From positions 1 through 64,000 of the forward strand of contig DVGM01000013.1 in the NCBI GenBank assembly GCA_018712705.1: a stretch of DNA of 64,000 nt, in the 5' to 3' direction. Shown in pieces: positions 13,395 through 21,928 of this stretch; position 1 is the stretch's first letter; the number at the start of each line of letters is the position of its first letter. Below the pieces are notes generated by a model. The model saw nothing but the letters and a program-made list of their open reading frames with translations. It was not told the DNA's origin and searched no databases. The DNA comes from Aphodousia faecalis (lineage in GTDB: Bacteria; Pseudomonadota; Gammaproteobacteria; Burkholderiales; Burkholderiaceae_F). A program made the translations under genes and the position numbers.

Positions 13395-13832
13395 CTAAGA
13401 AGCGACACGAGTAATTGAGCCCGCCGAAATCGTGATCGTGCGCGTCGCATTACCGCGCTTATCGATCTTTTCGCCTGAGATGCGTTGAATTGCGCACTTC
13501 GAAGCGGTAAACGCTTCATTGAAATCTCGGTTGGTAATCGAGAGCGTATCTCGTCCCTTTGTGCCAGAAGCGCGTTGCGCTGCCTGAAGAGTCACGAAGT
13601 ACGCGTAGACTGGACTATTTGCCATCACAACAATGTCGATTGTGCCGCTTGAGCCCATGTATTCAGACCACAAAGTCGAGCCGTCAGCACCGTTCGAACG
13701 CTCGCCGAAATCCTCGTCCATGTTGATAGTGATGCCGTCTTCGGCAAGACCCTGCTTAAGGTCAAACGCAGCCGCGCCATAAGCCGAATATGAGGCATTT
13801 GCATGCGCAAGCGTAAAGCTTTCCTTTGACAT
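13395..13832 (-). CDS. tail tube protein (DUF3277-like)
   Basis: A 145-residue protein directly after the sheath gene, matching the DUF3277 family of contractile tail tubes. Features are an N-terminal AFDLKQGLAEDGITINMDED, a central ANSPVYAYFVTLQAAQRAS, and the C-terminal KCAIQRISGEKIDKRGNATR with TITISAGSIT. Beta-rich composition and 15 kDa size fit a hexameric tube subunit. Confidence 0.82.
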   Translation of the reverse strand: MSKESFTLAHANASYSAYGAAAFDLKQGLAEDGITINMDEDFGERSNGADGSTLWSEYMGSSGTIDIVVMANSPVYAYFVTLQAAQRASGTKGRDTLSITNRDFNEAFTASKCAIQRISGEKIDKRGNATRTITISAGSITRVAS

Positions 13833-13850
13833 TTTTATTTCCTCATACGA

Positions 13851-15368
13851 TTAGCGATTGACCGTGCCGACGATGTCGACACTTTCGATTGCCCCGGCAA
13901 GCTTGCCGGCCCACTGGAACGGTTGAGACTTACGAGCTTCTCGGTCGGATTGGTCTTGGTTATCTACACTGTCAACCCACACGTAGTAACCGGATTCGAG
14001 ATAGTCTCCATCCTTGAGGTCTCCGAATCCTTCAGAGTTCCACTTGCCCGGAGCAAGCAAACCGTTTTCAACACCTTGCTGAAGTGCGCCTTCAATTGCG
14101 CTCTTGATCATGTTGTGACCGTCATCGGTCTGTGAGAACTTCGTCTTGCTTTGATAAAGCTTGTTGTAAACAGCCGTCTCAATGGCGTTATTCAACCAGT
14201 CAAGGCCATGGCGTTCATCTGCGTGCGTGCCGTTGCACATGACACCATTTTCAATGATGTAGGTGTCGTTTTCGTAGGTCGCATACACATTGATGTTGCG
14301 GTCTTCCAGATTCTTGACCTGCGTCGGTGTGAGAATGCTCGGCTGAATGCTCGGCGCTTGCTTGAACTTCAACGTGATCGTGGTGTTCATTCCGTTAAAA
14401 TTCACGGAGAACATGCGCCCCAGAGCAGATGCGGCAAAGTACGGATTTAAACGATAGGCAGCATCATCGGCGTCGTAGTCCGCATAGAAGCAAATCGTTC
14501 GGTCATACTGACCGCGCATGAGCTTCGATGCAATGTCGTTAGATTCGGGCGTGTACGCAGTGCTCGCGAGCGTGCTGTCCGTCGTCGTGAAGCCATAAAT
14601 ATGACTTTCGGCAGAGCTTTGAATCGACTGAGCAATCGTGAAGATATCGTTATCTTCAAGATCTTTGGCTGTGGCTGTGACAAGACCGTAAAAATCGCGA
14701 CCGTAGTCGTCGAGCAGACGGCTCAGGCAATTAGAAAGCGGGTCGCTTTCATCTTTACCATTGATAACACTGGCACCGCTCGCTGTTGTTAAGCCCAAGA
14801 GTGCGCTGATGTCCGTTACGCCTGAGCCTGCGCCAGTAGGTGCTGAAGCAAGCGTAATACTCGAAGATGCGCCAGTCGTGTTGGATGTGATCAATAAATG
14901 ATCGCCAGAAACCGTGCATTTGCCGTAGGTCGTGAGCTTGGTCGTGATCAAAGCGGCAATATCGCCAATTTCGAGACACTCACTCGTGTCCATGTCGACG
15001 ATATCTATTTCGTGAGCATCAATAGTGATCTTGAAGCCACACTTTTCATGCTGCAACTCATTAAAAGTCGTTGCATAAGGGCCACCTTGAAGTTGTGCGG
15101 CCGTCGGCGAATTGAACCAGCGAGCCACCTTCAGATCGAGGGGCTTCGGACTTTGTGAGAAGTAAGCCTGAGCGGCTAAAGTTTCAGGTGCATCAGCTCC
15201 GAAATCGCCGGCGACAGACTCGTAGTCGTTGTAGCTACGATAGCCCTCGACGGCTGTCATCACAGGCGAATCACCAAGCACCATGAGGATGCCGAAACCG
15301 CGTTTCTGCGCAGCCATCGGCGAGGCGCTGATCGTCGCATTGACGATGCGTCGTACTGATAAAGCCAT
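13851..15368 (-). CDS. tail sheath protein (DUF3383-like)
   Basis: A 505-residue contractile tail sheath. It starts MALSVRRIVNATISASPMAAQ with QKRGFGILMVLGDSP, a typical DUF3383 N-terminus. It contains FAASALGRMFSVNFNGMNTT and TLKFKQAPSIQPSILTPTQV, and a C-terminal region with YLESGYYVWVDSVDNQDQSD, the usual sheath end. Presence of this gene shows the phage is a myovirus type. It is followed by the tube gene and preceded by the tail completion genes. Confidence 0.88.
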   Translation of the reverse strand: MALSVRRIVNATISASPMAAQKRGFGILMVLGDSPVMTAVEGYRSYNDYESVAGDFGADAPETLAAQAYFSQSPKPLDLKVARWFNSPTAAQLQGGPYATTFNELQHEKCGFKITIDAHEIDIVDMDTSECLEIGDIAALITTKLTTYGKCTVSGDHLLITSNTTGASSSITLASAPTGAGSGVTDISALLGLTTASGASVINGKDESDPLSNCLSRLLDDYGRDFYGLVTATAKDLEDNDIFTIAQSIQSSAESHIYGFTTTDSTLASTAYTPESNDIASKLMRGQYDRTICFYADYDADDAAYRLNPYFAASALGRMFSVNFNGMNTTITLKFKQAPSIQPSILTPTQVKNLEDRNINVYATYENDTYIIENGVMCNGTHADERHGLDWLNNAIETAVYNKLYQSKTKFSQTDDGHNMIKSAIEGALQQGVENGLLAPGKWNSEGFGDLKDGDYLESGYYVWVDSVDNQDQSDREARKSQPFQWAGKLAGAIESVDIVGTVNR

Positions 15369-15377
15369 TTGTAACCT

Positions 15378-15917
15378 CTATCGAGAAACGTTCGGTTTCG
15401 TGACGATTTCGAGCAAAGATCGAATCGCCCACTTGCGCCGATACGTGTAGTTGAATGAAATTTCGAGATCGACTCTTTGGAAGCGGTGTTGACCGAAAAT
15501 TTCGTAAAACTCAGGCGTGATCGTTGTATCGACAAACCCGAGACCTACTTTTTGAAGGTCATGAACGTTTTGATGGAACTGACAGGCGTCAGAGACAAAC
15601 TGGGCAAGCGTTCGAGCGCTTGGACCGTAAAAGGTCACCAGCACCATCAGCGTGCCCGAGTATTGAACAAACTGATAATCGTCAGTCTGCTCAAGAATGA
15701 CAGGGGTTCCCTCTTGCGTGAGTTGCCCAAATGAAAACAGGGCGTAGTTTTCGCCCTGTTTCACTTTGACATCGCGCTTTGCGCTCGATGGGATAACACG
15801 ATCGCTTTGCAAAGCAAAAAGCTTCACAAGCCATTCTTGGAAAGTATCCTCAAACGACTTGTCCAGAATGTTGATCGGAGTCTGTTCAAGTAATCCTTCT
15901 TTCTGACTAGTCGTCAT
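15378..15917 (-). CDS. LIC_12616-family neck/tail completion protein
   Basis: A 179-residue protein resembling the LIC_12616 family, which in this phage type lies just before the sheath and likely acts at the head-tail joint. Motifs are KSFEDTFQEWLVKLFALQSD, the paired F-type strands YSGTLMVLVTFYGPSARTLA, and GFVDTTITPEFYEIFGQHRF followed by RVDLEISFNYTY. It overlaps the upstream gene by 11 bases. Confidence 0.75.
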   Translation of the reverse strand: MTTSQKEGLLEQTPINILDKSFEDTFQEWLVKLFALQSDRVIPSSAKRDVKVKQGENYALFSFGQLTQEGTPVILEQTDDYQFVQYSGTLMVLVTFYGPSARTLAQFVSDACQFHQNVHDLQKVGLGFVDTTITPEFYEIFGQHRFQRVDLEISFNYTYRRKWAIRSLLEIVTKPNVSR

Positions 15918-16272
15918 TGGAAACCCTCCTCATGAGCGAGCGGCAGTAGTTGCCATTCGGCATGAAGTCCTCGACCTGACACACCTCATAGACTTGGCCT
16001 TCAAAAACGATCATGTCGGCTCCATTCTTGGGATCCCCCGCACAGAGTTTTTCTTTCGTGTAAATCGCCAAGGTTTCTGTTGTCACACCACCCGCTGTTT
16101 CAGCAAGCCGTTGCATATCCTCCGCCGTTGCCGGCTGAACGACTGCAATGATTCGTTTTTCTGTTTTCTCGTAAGTCGGGCGACCATGGTCGTCGCCAGT
16201 TATGCGAGATGACTGCAAGGTGCATGACGAGCAGAAATCGGGATCATCCATTAAGAAGCTGAGATCAAGCAT
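15907..16272 (-). CDS. head-tail connector protein, unnamed
   Basis: A 121-residue protein with four Cys (CSSC near residue 15, CAGD, CQVE) and YEKTEKRIIAVVQPATAED, reminiscent of small head completion proteins. It lies between the minor virion gene and the neck protein, overlapping both by a few bases, in the region where these phages encode adaptor and stopper proteins. Product name is positional. Confidence 0.6.
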   Translation of the reverse strand: MLDLSFLMDDPDFCSSCTLQSSRITGDDHGRPTYEKTEKRIIAVVQPATAEDMQRLAETAGGVTTETLAIYTKEKLCAGDPKNGADMIVFEGQVYEVCQVEDFMPNGNYCRSLMRRVSNDD

Positions 16273-16768
16273 TTATGACTCTGAAGTGAATGGCGTTGAG
16301 AAGTTGGCCCGTGTCGATCAAAGCCTTCGTGCGATCAAGTCCTCGTCTACGACGCATTTCAAGCGTCTCTTCAGACAATGGCTTCATCTTGTATTGCTCG
16401 CGGATATTTGCTTTCGCTTGGTCGCGGAAGCCTGTCCCTACAACCGTTAAAGCATTTTTAAGCCCTTGTCGATTCCCGCTCAGAGCATCAAGAATGGCAC
16501 CACGGACCTGTTTAATCGCCCACTCACGCTTGCGTTCAAAAGCGGGCTGAAGGAACGGACGTTTAGGAATGTGCGCGGCGGGAGAGCCGTACTCGTGGAT
16601 ATAACCAAGGGTGGCATTCGTTAGCGGATCGCCTTTCTGCCTCTCTTCGTTCTTATCTTCGATAAAGCCGAAGATCACATCCATGTCGGTGAGCGACGTA
16701 AGCCCACGCATAACCTTCTGATAACCCGTATCGTTTTCAACGAACTCAACGAGTTTCTTTACGGCCAT
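16265..16768 (-). CDS. minor head-tail protein (HK97 gp10/virion morphogenesis type)
   Basis: A 167-residue basic protein. LGYIHEYGSPAAHIPKRPFL followed by QPAFERK is the hallmark of phage neck/virion morphogenesis proteins (HEYG...IP.RPFL). RDQAKANIREQYKMKPLSEE and TLEMRRRRGLDRTKALIDTG fit the C-terminal part of the same family. The internal Met at 16768 is chosen over 16855 because the longer frame only overlaps the preceding gene. It probably helps attach the tail to the head. Confidence 0.75.
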   Translation of the reverse strand: MAVKKLVEFVENDTGYQKVMRGLTSLTDMDVIFGFIEDKNEERQKGDPLTNATLGYIHEYGSPAAHIPKRPFLQPAFERKREWAIKQVRGAILDALSGNRQGLKNALTVVGTGFRDQAKANIREQYKMKPLSEETLEMRRRRGLDRTKALIDTGQLLNAIHFRVINA

Positions 16769-17178
16769 GTCGTGCGTCCCACTACAACTGTCGGAAGCCT
16801 TCTGTATCGCTTCAGGAGCGCCCAAAAGAGCCGACCATATTTTGTTAAGTTCCACTCACCTGCTTCAGCATCAGTCCCCGTTCCTGTGTCATAAGACACA
16901 TTCGCAGAACCGACCGCCTTCGAGGCTATCGGGCGCTTCAGCTCTGTTGCCTTAGCGCTTGTATCTTCCCCACTTCCTAAGATGGTCAAGTGATGCGCCG
17001 CAAACAGCATTCGACCGTAGTCCGTCTCTTTGCCGAACCTTCCATCCGAAACGGAATTGATGGCTTGCGATAAAAAGTATTCACAACGGCCTTGTCCATA
17101 AGACTCAAACTCTGGAAAGACCGTAAGGAATACTTCAAGACTTGGCGTTTGTTTGTTTTCAGGCATAACTTTGACCAT
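16759..17178 (-). CDS. DUF4054-type head completion protein
   Basis: A 139-residue protein after the major capsid, matching DUF4054. SLEVFLTVFPEF at the N-terminus followed by QAINSVSDGRFGKETDYGRM and LFAAHHLTIL are family features. The C-terminal WNLTKYGRLFWALLKRYRRL is also typical. ATG 17178 has GGAGG eight bases upstream, but that GGAGG is the 3' arm of the hairpin at 17184-17204, so initiation may be modulated by folding. Confidence 0.78.
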   Translation of the reverse strand: MVKVMPENKQTPSLEVFLTVFPEFESYGQGRCEYFLSQAINSVSDGRFGKETDYGRMLFAAHHLTILGSGEDTSAKATELKRPIASKAVGSANVSYDTGTGTDAEAGEWNLTKYGRLFWALLKRYRRLPTVVVGRTTWP

Positions 17179-17183
17179 CAAAA

Positions 17184-17204
17184 AAGCCTCCGCAATGGAG
17201 GCTT
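17184..17204 (-). terminator. intrinsic terminator after the capsid gene
   Basis: On the minus strand AAGCCTCC, a short loop and GGAGGCTT are followed by TTTT. The stem includes the last base pairs of the capsid stop and the ribosome site of the next gene, so it can act both as terminator and as translational lock. Confidence 0.72.
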
Positions 17205-18132
17205 AGAGGTTGTCGACGTAGAGCAACGTTTCGGGATGACGCAATTGAACTTGAGCCAAGCGCCAAAGATACGTTGCACCGATTTCGGTCTTGAGATCCC
17301 AGTTCTTGTAGCGCCAGCAAGGCAACATGCTGTACTTCACATAGCGAAGATCCGGCGTATAGAACAACATACGGTCGGAGCTGGAATCGCCGATACCGGC
17401 CAATTCTTTTACTTGGAAGACCTTAAAGCCGCCGCGGTACTTTGCCGCATAGGATTGTTTTTCAAGATAATCAATCAAGCTGACCTTGTTGTCATCGGGC
17501 ATTTTCAAGCTAAAGAGCGTCATGTATTGAGCCGGAGACACGAGCAAAGTGGACGGAACGATCACATCATCTGCCACTTCTTGAGACAGGCGCATAGCGG
17601 CGTCCAAAGCCTTGATGATCTTGGCCACATCGGGCGAGGCGGCCTTTAACAAGCCGTCGCCGACATCTGTTTCAACATTGGCAGAGTTGAGCAAACCGGT
17701 CACGCCGTTTTCGGTGTCACCAAGATAACCGACGTACTGAGCTTCTTGATTGAATATATCGTTGATGAGCGATACCTTTTCAGAGGTTAGGTTCAAGTTG
17801 TAAGCCTGAGCCTCTTCGACTTCTAATTCCGTCCAAGAAGCTTCACGGCCACCAGTCATAACCGGCACCGCTTCTGCAGATGTTTCCAAAGAAACAGATT
17901 TGAGGTCATTTGCCTTCAAATTAACCCAGGAGCGACCTGCCATTGCTTGCGTACCTTGACCAGCGCCGCCTGTAATACGAGTTTGAATCACAGCACGAAC
18001 AACTTTTGAAAGGTCATTTTTGATCGGAATGTCGCGCGTGTAGGTATAGTCAGCAAGAGGTTTGATGACTTCATTGTCAGTTGCCACAAGATTCTTGTGA
18101 ACAAAGTCAAGAATTTTCTGATCAATCGGCAT
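17203..18132 (-). CDS. major capsid protein (DUF2184-like)
   Basis: A 309-residue protein with HK97-type major capsid features of the DUF2184 family. ARSW-like AGRSWVNLKANDLKSVSLET follows an N-arm with LADYTYTRDIPIKNDLSKVV. VEEAQAYNLNLTSEKVSLIN and DVIVPSTLLVSPAQYMTLFS mark the fold, and the C-terminus is QVQLRHPETLLYVDNL. Its flanks are a terminator-like hairpin on each side, unusual within a structural operon and suggesting its dosage is set separately. Confidence 0.85.
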   Translation of the reverse strand: MPIDQKILDFVHKNLVATDNEVIKPLADYTYTRDIPIKNDLSKVVRAVIQTRITGGAGQGTQAMAGRSWVNLKANDLKSVSLETSAEAVPVMTGGREASWTELEVEEAQAYNLNLTSEKVSLINDIFNQEAQYVGYLGDTENGVTGLLNSANVETDVGDGLLKAASPDVAKIIKALDAAMRLSQEVADDVIVPSTLLVSPAQYMTLFSLKMPDDNKVSLIDYLEKQSYAAKYRGGFKVFQVKELAGIGDSSSDRMLFYTPDLRYVKYSMLPCWRYKNWDLKTEIGATYLWRLAQVQLRHPETLLYVDNL

Positions 18133-18155
18133 TTTTATGTCCTTAATTCAGATAA

Positions 18156-18178
18156 CAAAAAAGCGGATTTCTCCGCTT
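18156..18178 (-). terminator. intrinsic terminator-like hairpin before the capsid gene
   Basis: On the minus strand AAGCGGA, GAAA and TCCGCTT are followed by TTTTG, just upstream of the capsid start. It is a tetraloop hairpin and could be an attenuator or an RNA 5'-stabilising stem. Confidence 0.65.
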
Positions 18179-18211
18179 CTCATTGAGTTGTTGATTGCAA
18201 AATTTCGGGTG

Positions 18212-18691
18212 TTAGCCGCCTACACCGCCAGTAGCTTCCGGGTGAGGAATCAGCGGTGTTGCTATGACTTGAATTTCAGCTACGCCGTCGGCTTGACCGT
18301 CAGCAGCAAACACAGCGCGAATAGCTACGTTGCTAGTTGCGGTGGTGGTGAACTTCTTGGTCGATGCGTTCCAATAAACTGGCGCACCGCGGCTTGGAGT
18401 TTCTGAAGCGGTCATAGGGACTTGAACAAATCCCTCAGAGATCACAGCTTGCGTGTTATCTAAGAAGTCATTGTTGAAGCCGTGCTGGCAGCGAATCACG
18501 ATGCCCCACATCAGGCTCATGTCATCACCAGCTGCCATGGCGACTGCCTTGCCAGACGAGATTTTCACAGGCGTGCCCACGTCCAACGGCGTGTCACCAC
18601 GGCTCACGGTTTTGATTACTGCGCCGGCTTGAGTGATTGCGCCGGCAAGGCCAGCCTTGCGGCGATAGCCCGTTGCATAAGTAGTAGACAT
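18212..18691 (-). CDS. head decoration/structural cement protein
   Basis: A 159-residue small head protein upstream of the capsid gene. The sequence is rich in Gly, Ala and Thr with beta-strand periodicity (DVGTPVKISSGKAVAMAAGD, then GAPVYWNASTKKFTTT), recalling DUF2190-like cement or decoration proteins. The C-terminal Gly-rich end (ATGGVGG) is probably flexible. Position between the scaffold/protease and capsid genes supports the role. Confidence 0.68.
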   Translation of the reverse strand: MSTTYATGYRRKAGLAGAITQAGAVIKTVSRGDTPLDVGTPVKISSGKAVAMAAGDDMSLMWGIVIRCQHGFNNDFLDNTQAVISEGFVQVPMTASETPSRGAPVYWNASTKKFTTTATSNVAIRAVFAADGQADGVAEIQVIATPLIPHPEATGGVGG

Positions 18692-18733
18692 TGTTTGTTC
18701 TCCAGAAAATGAAGTTTTGAAAAAACAGAAGGA

Positions 18734-19864
18734 TTACTTCCAAAGCGCCGCGGCTTGTTCAAGCCAGCTCTTAGACGTTTCAGGCTTGGCATCTTTCTTA
18801 ACGTTGGCTGCGGTATCTTCAATCGCGCGGGCGCGCACAGAGGCGGCAGCCATCTTCAGATACTTCGGAGCCTCGTCCTTCTTGATGCTTGCAACACCGC
18901 CGAAGGGCTCCATGAAAACTTTGCCGTAACCGCTTTGAGCGAACTCTTCGAGAGCCTTCACCGCAAGATCAGGTGTTTTGCTGTCGAGCTTCGGAGCGAC
19001 GGTTGCCGCGTCTTTGATGACCTCCTCGTCGTTCTTCTTTTGCTCATCAGCTTTTGCTTTAGCTTGTTTAGCTTCTTCGTCGCGTTTTTTGAACGCTTCG
19101 TCGATGCACTTTTGGACGTCTTCAATAGTCAGGGGTTTCGGTTCCTTAGGGTCTTGTGGTTCCTTTGGTTCATCCCCATCGTTTTGATCGGCATCTTGCT
19201 GTTTAGACGCCTTCAACTCTTCAAGTTGCTTTTTAAGCGCCTCATTTTCTTCGGTGAGCGCCTTGATGGCTTCGTCCTTATCGTCATCTTTTTTGGGATT
19301 GTTAAAAATGCCCATTTGCTTCTCCGTTTTTGTTGAATCGGAGTCTTTGATAGAGCACATGGCTCCACATCGACCTTCCTTCACAATTGCGACGTGGTTT
19401 CCAAGGATTCGGCTTTCCAGGCCGACGCCTCCGCCCACGTCTTTGACGAAGGACACATACCCGATAGAGAGTTGTGTCATTTCGCCTTTTGTCACGGAGG
19501 CAATGGCTTCTTGATCTTCGATAAACAAATCTGCAATCAAACAGCCAGATTCAGGATCAGGCCGGACTCTTTGCATGTGTCCGACCGAAAATTCAGAAAC
19601 ATTTTTCGGATCAACCGGAAATGGCTCAGGGTGCCCCAAACAAACTGGTTTCCCCTCAAAACTCTGAACGGTCTCATCGGCAAATAGTTCGCTTGCTGTG
19701 CGGACAACTTCGACAGACTCTCGCCCATCAGGTTTAACTTGCGGTATTTCCGAGGCTACGTAGGTCCTCGCACCCACTCGCGCGATCGGGCAATCCTTGA
19801 TAACAAGGAATCCCTCCCGACTCATTGTGCGGTTCTCGGAAAGCTTTAAAAATTCGTCGTACAT
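18734..19864 (-). CDS. DUF2213 prohead protease with scaffold domain
   Basis: A 376-residue fusion. Residues 1-160 resemble DUF2213 capsid maturation proteases (FLVIKDCPIARVGARTYVAS, FEGKPVCLGHPEP, TQLSIGYVSFVKD). Residues 175-310 are a highly charged helical scaffold with coiled-coil character (EALKKQLEELKASKQQDADQ and long Lys/Glu/Asp runs). The C-terminal region ends with SWLEQAAALWK. It likely guides capsid assembly and is then cleaved. Gene order portal - minor head - protease/scaffold - decoration - capsid fits. Confidence 0.8.
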   Translation of the reverse strand: MYDEFLKLSENRTMSREGFLVIKDCPIARVGARTYVASEIPQVKPDGRESVEVVRTASELFADETVQSFEGKPVCLGHPEPFPVDPKNVSEFSVGHMQRVRPDPESGCLIADLFIEDQEAIASVTKGEMTQLSIGYVSFVKDVGGGVGLESRILGNHVAIVKEGRCGAMCSIKDSDSTKTEKQMGIFNNPKKDDDKDEAIKALTEENEALKKQLEELKASKQQDADQNDGDEPKEPQDPKEPKPLTIEDVQKCIDEAFKKRDEEAKQAKAKADEQKKNDEEVIKDAATVAPKLDSKTPDLAVKALEEFAQSGYGKVFMEPFGGVASIKKDEAPKYLKMAAASVRARAIEDTAANVKKDAKPETSKSWLEQAAALWK

Positions 19865-19870
19865 TTTTGA

Positions 19871-20578
19871 TTAAGGTAAAAGTGGCTCTTGGTAGCAACG
19901 GCAGTTGGGTTTCCCGCCGGGGTGATAGAACTGCCCGGGCTCGACCTCTGGAGGGTTGTCAAAATCGCAAATTTTCCCTTCCATGTCAGCATGAGATTCG
20001 CGCACATCCTCGTCTTTCGCCGTGCGCCAGATGTATTGCCTGACGCCCACCTCTTGAGCCTGCGTTCTGACGATCAGGCTTTGAGTTTTCGCGATCTCGG
20101 TGCGCGCCAGCCTGCGAGCAGCAAACTCTGGATAGCCGGGCTTTAAACCCTGCAGCTGTTCGATGTACTTTGCCGCTCGGTCACCCGTGGCCGTGGCGGC
20201 CTTGACGGCTATCTCCTGGGCTTGCAAGGCCGCTTTCGTTGGCAAGGTAGTGATCAGGTTCACTTCCTCTTGCAACTGCTGTGTAAGCATGCTCTGGACG
20301 ATTGGGGAATCAGGCGGAATGATGATCCCCGCCTTTTTCCAGTCGCCGTTGAGCAGAAAAACCTGCCGGTTGATGATCTGCCCCCAAAACGACCGTGCCC
20401 AAGGCACAAGACTCTCGGAGTACCGAGCAAGTTGTGACGTCATTGCGACGGGATCGTCAATGCGACCATCTGCAGAAACGTGACTCGAGATGATCGCTTG
20501 AACAATTCGCGCTATGCGTTGGTAGTTCCGGTTGACTGCGATTCGGTAGGTTTTTTCGTGATTAAACGGCGTTGCCAT
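19871..20578 (-). CDS. minor head protein (Mu F/SPP1 gp7 type)
   Basis: A 235-residue head morphogenesis protein. The C-terminal motif VRESHADMEGKICDF followed by PPEVEPGQFYHPGGKPNCRC is the classical R..H..l.G.....PP...hPG...NCRC signature of this family, and ARRLARTEIAKTQSLIVRTQ precedes it. It probably sits at the portal vertex. It overlaps the portal gene by 17 bases. Confidence 0.88.
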   Translation of the reverse strand: MATPFNHEKTYRIAVNRNYQRIARIVQAIISSHVSADGRIDDPVAMTSQLARYSESLVPWARSFWGQIINRQVFLLNGDWKKAGIIIPPDSPIVQSMLTQQLQEEVNLITTLPTKAALQAQEIAVKAATATGDRAAKYIEQLQGLKPGYPEFAARRLARTEIAKTQSLIVRTQAQEVGVRQYIWRTAKDEDVRESHADMEGKICDFDNPPEVEPGQFYHPGGKPNCRCYQEPLLP

Positions 20579-21926
20579 TGTTTCCTGGCTCCGTCATTCC
20601 TTCAGGCATCGGGAGCTTCGGCTCTTTGAGCGCATCAATCTCTTCAGGTGTTACAGAAGCAAAGAAGCCCGTTTGCTCCGCCTGACGCTTAATTTCGCTA
20701 AGAGCACGGTCAGGAGGTAACAAGCCTGCCTCATAAACTTGAAGGATCGTCTGCACCGATTGCTGCGCCAGTTGTGCCTTCTCTGCCGGAGTAGGTTGAA
20801 TGATCGGAATGAAATTGAAGTCGAGTTTTGAAGCGTCTCGCCCATCGGTTTCAAGCAGGACCTTCGCAATGCGATAAATTGCGTCACGCAGCTGAGCCTC
20901 TTGGTCACGCTTGACCGCCTGAGCGTACAGCTTCATGTCTGTATCGCCCGTCGAGAAACCTGACGGAGAAATACCGAATAAACGCACAAGCGGAATGTCC
21001 GTCGCGCCGGCTACGTCTTCATTGAATTGATTGAATACGTCCTTAAAGCCGCCAAATCCAAACGTCTGCGTTTGGAAGGTGTCGTCCGTGTCTGCAACGG
21101 TCAGGCTTGAGATATTTTGCGAGGCGTTAATAACGGACATCGCCTTAATAATCGCATCTGCCTGATCTTCATTACCGACCTGCATTGCCTGCCAAAAGCC
21201 CTTCACGCCAAGATAGCGGAGGTGGCAGCGCTTCATGAGTTCAGCCACACCGATGTTCGCGCCTTCCCGACGCTCAAGAGCCGTATAAAGCAACTGAACG
21301 TAGCTTTCGCCCCACAAATCATTGACCTGTGCCAGTTCGTTCGGGAGCTTGCGCCCAATAAAGCGAATGGCACGGCTCGCGTCAAGCTTGTAGTTTTGAG
21401 CGTAAATTCGAGGGGAGACTTGGTAAGAAATTGGTTCACCCTCACGCTCGCCAGTGGCAAGCTTTGAGGTATCTGGCGTAATTTCCCACCGATCAAACAC
21501 ACGAAGACCCAGGAAGTAGCCGTTTGTATTCAACGGCTGATCGGGCTTCATGTCCTTCATGCGAATTTCGACGATTGAGCCTCCATACAGGCGCGCCCAA
21601 GTGATCGCCTCGGCGAGCTTTTGCCAGATCTTATAACGGGCAAACTGCTGTTCAAGGTACTCGGCATCGTCAGCATCAATAAGCCACTCCACGCCCTCAC
21701 TTGTCATGTCTTCCGCAAAGATCGTACAAATTTTTGCCGGAATCCACGAGGTGAGATATAGATTCTGAAGTTCGACAGAAGTTAGACGATGTGTCCCAAA
21801 AAGATCACCTACACGTGACTTAAATGATCCGCCAACGTATTCAATTCCGTCGGCGTAGTAGTTCATGCTGTCTCGAATGATCGTGATTTCTCGGTCTTCG
21901 AATTTCTTTGCCGTTCGTTTCGACAT
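20562..21926 (-). CDS. portal protein (DUF1073-like)
   Basis: A 454-residue portal, the dodecameric DNA entry ring. SYVQLLYTALERREGANIGV, PLVRLFGISPSGFSTGDTDM with KLYAQAVKRDQEAQLRDAIY, and the C-terminal PTPAEKAQLAQQSVQTIL are DUF1073 features. The start at 21926 (MSKRTAKKFED) follows the terminase stop by two bases and is favoured over a GTG at 21953 inside the terminase end; neither has a strong ribosome site, so reinitiation is likely. Confidence 0.85.
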   Translation of the reverse strand: MSKRTAKKFEDREITIIRDSMNYYADGIEYVGGSFKSRVGDLFGTHRLTSVELQNLYLTSWIPAKICTIFAEDMTSEGVEWLIDADDAEYLEQQFARYKIWQKLAEAITWARLYGGSIVEIRMKDMKPDQPLNTNGYFLGLRVFDRWEITPDTSKLATGEREGEPISYQVSPRIYAQNYKLDASRAIRFIGRKLPNELAQVNDLWGESYVQLLYTALERREGANIGVAELMKRCHLRYLGVKGFWQAMQVGNEDQADAIIKAMSVINASQNISSLTVADTDDTFQTQTFGFGGFKDVFNQFNEDVAGATDIPLVRLFGISPSGFSTGDTDMKLYAQAVKRDQEAQLRDAIYRIAKVLLETDGRDASKLDFNFIPIIQPTPAEKAQLAQQSVQTILQVYEAGLLPPDRALSEIKRQAEQTGFFASVTPEEIDALKEPKLPMPEGMTEPGNNGNAV

Positions 21927-21928
21927 AA

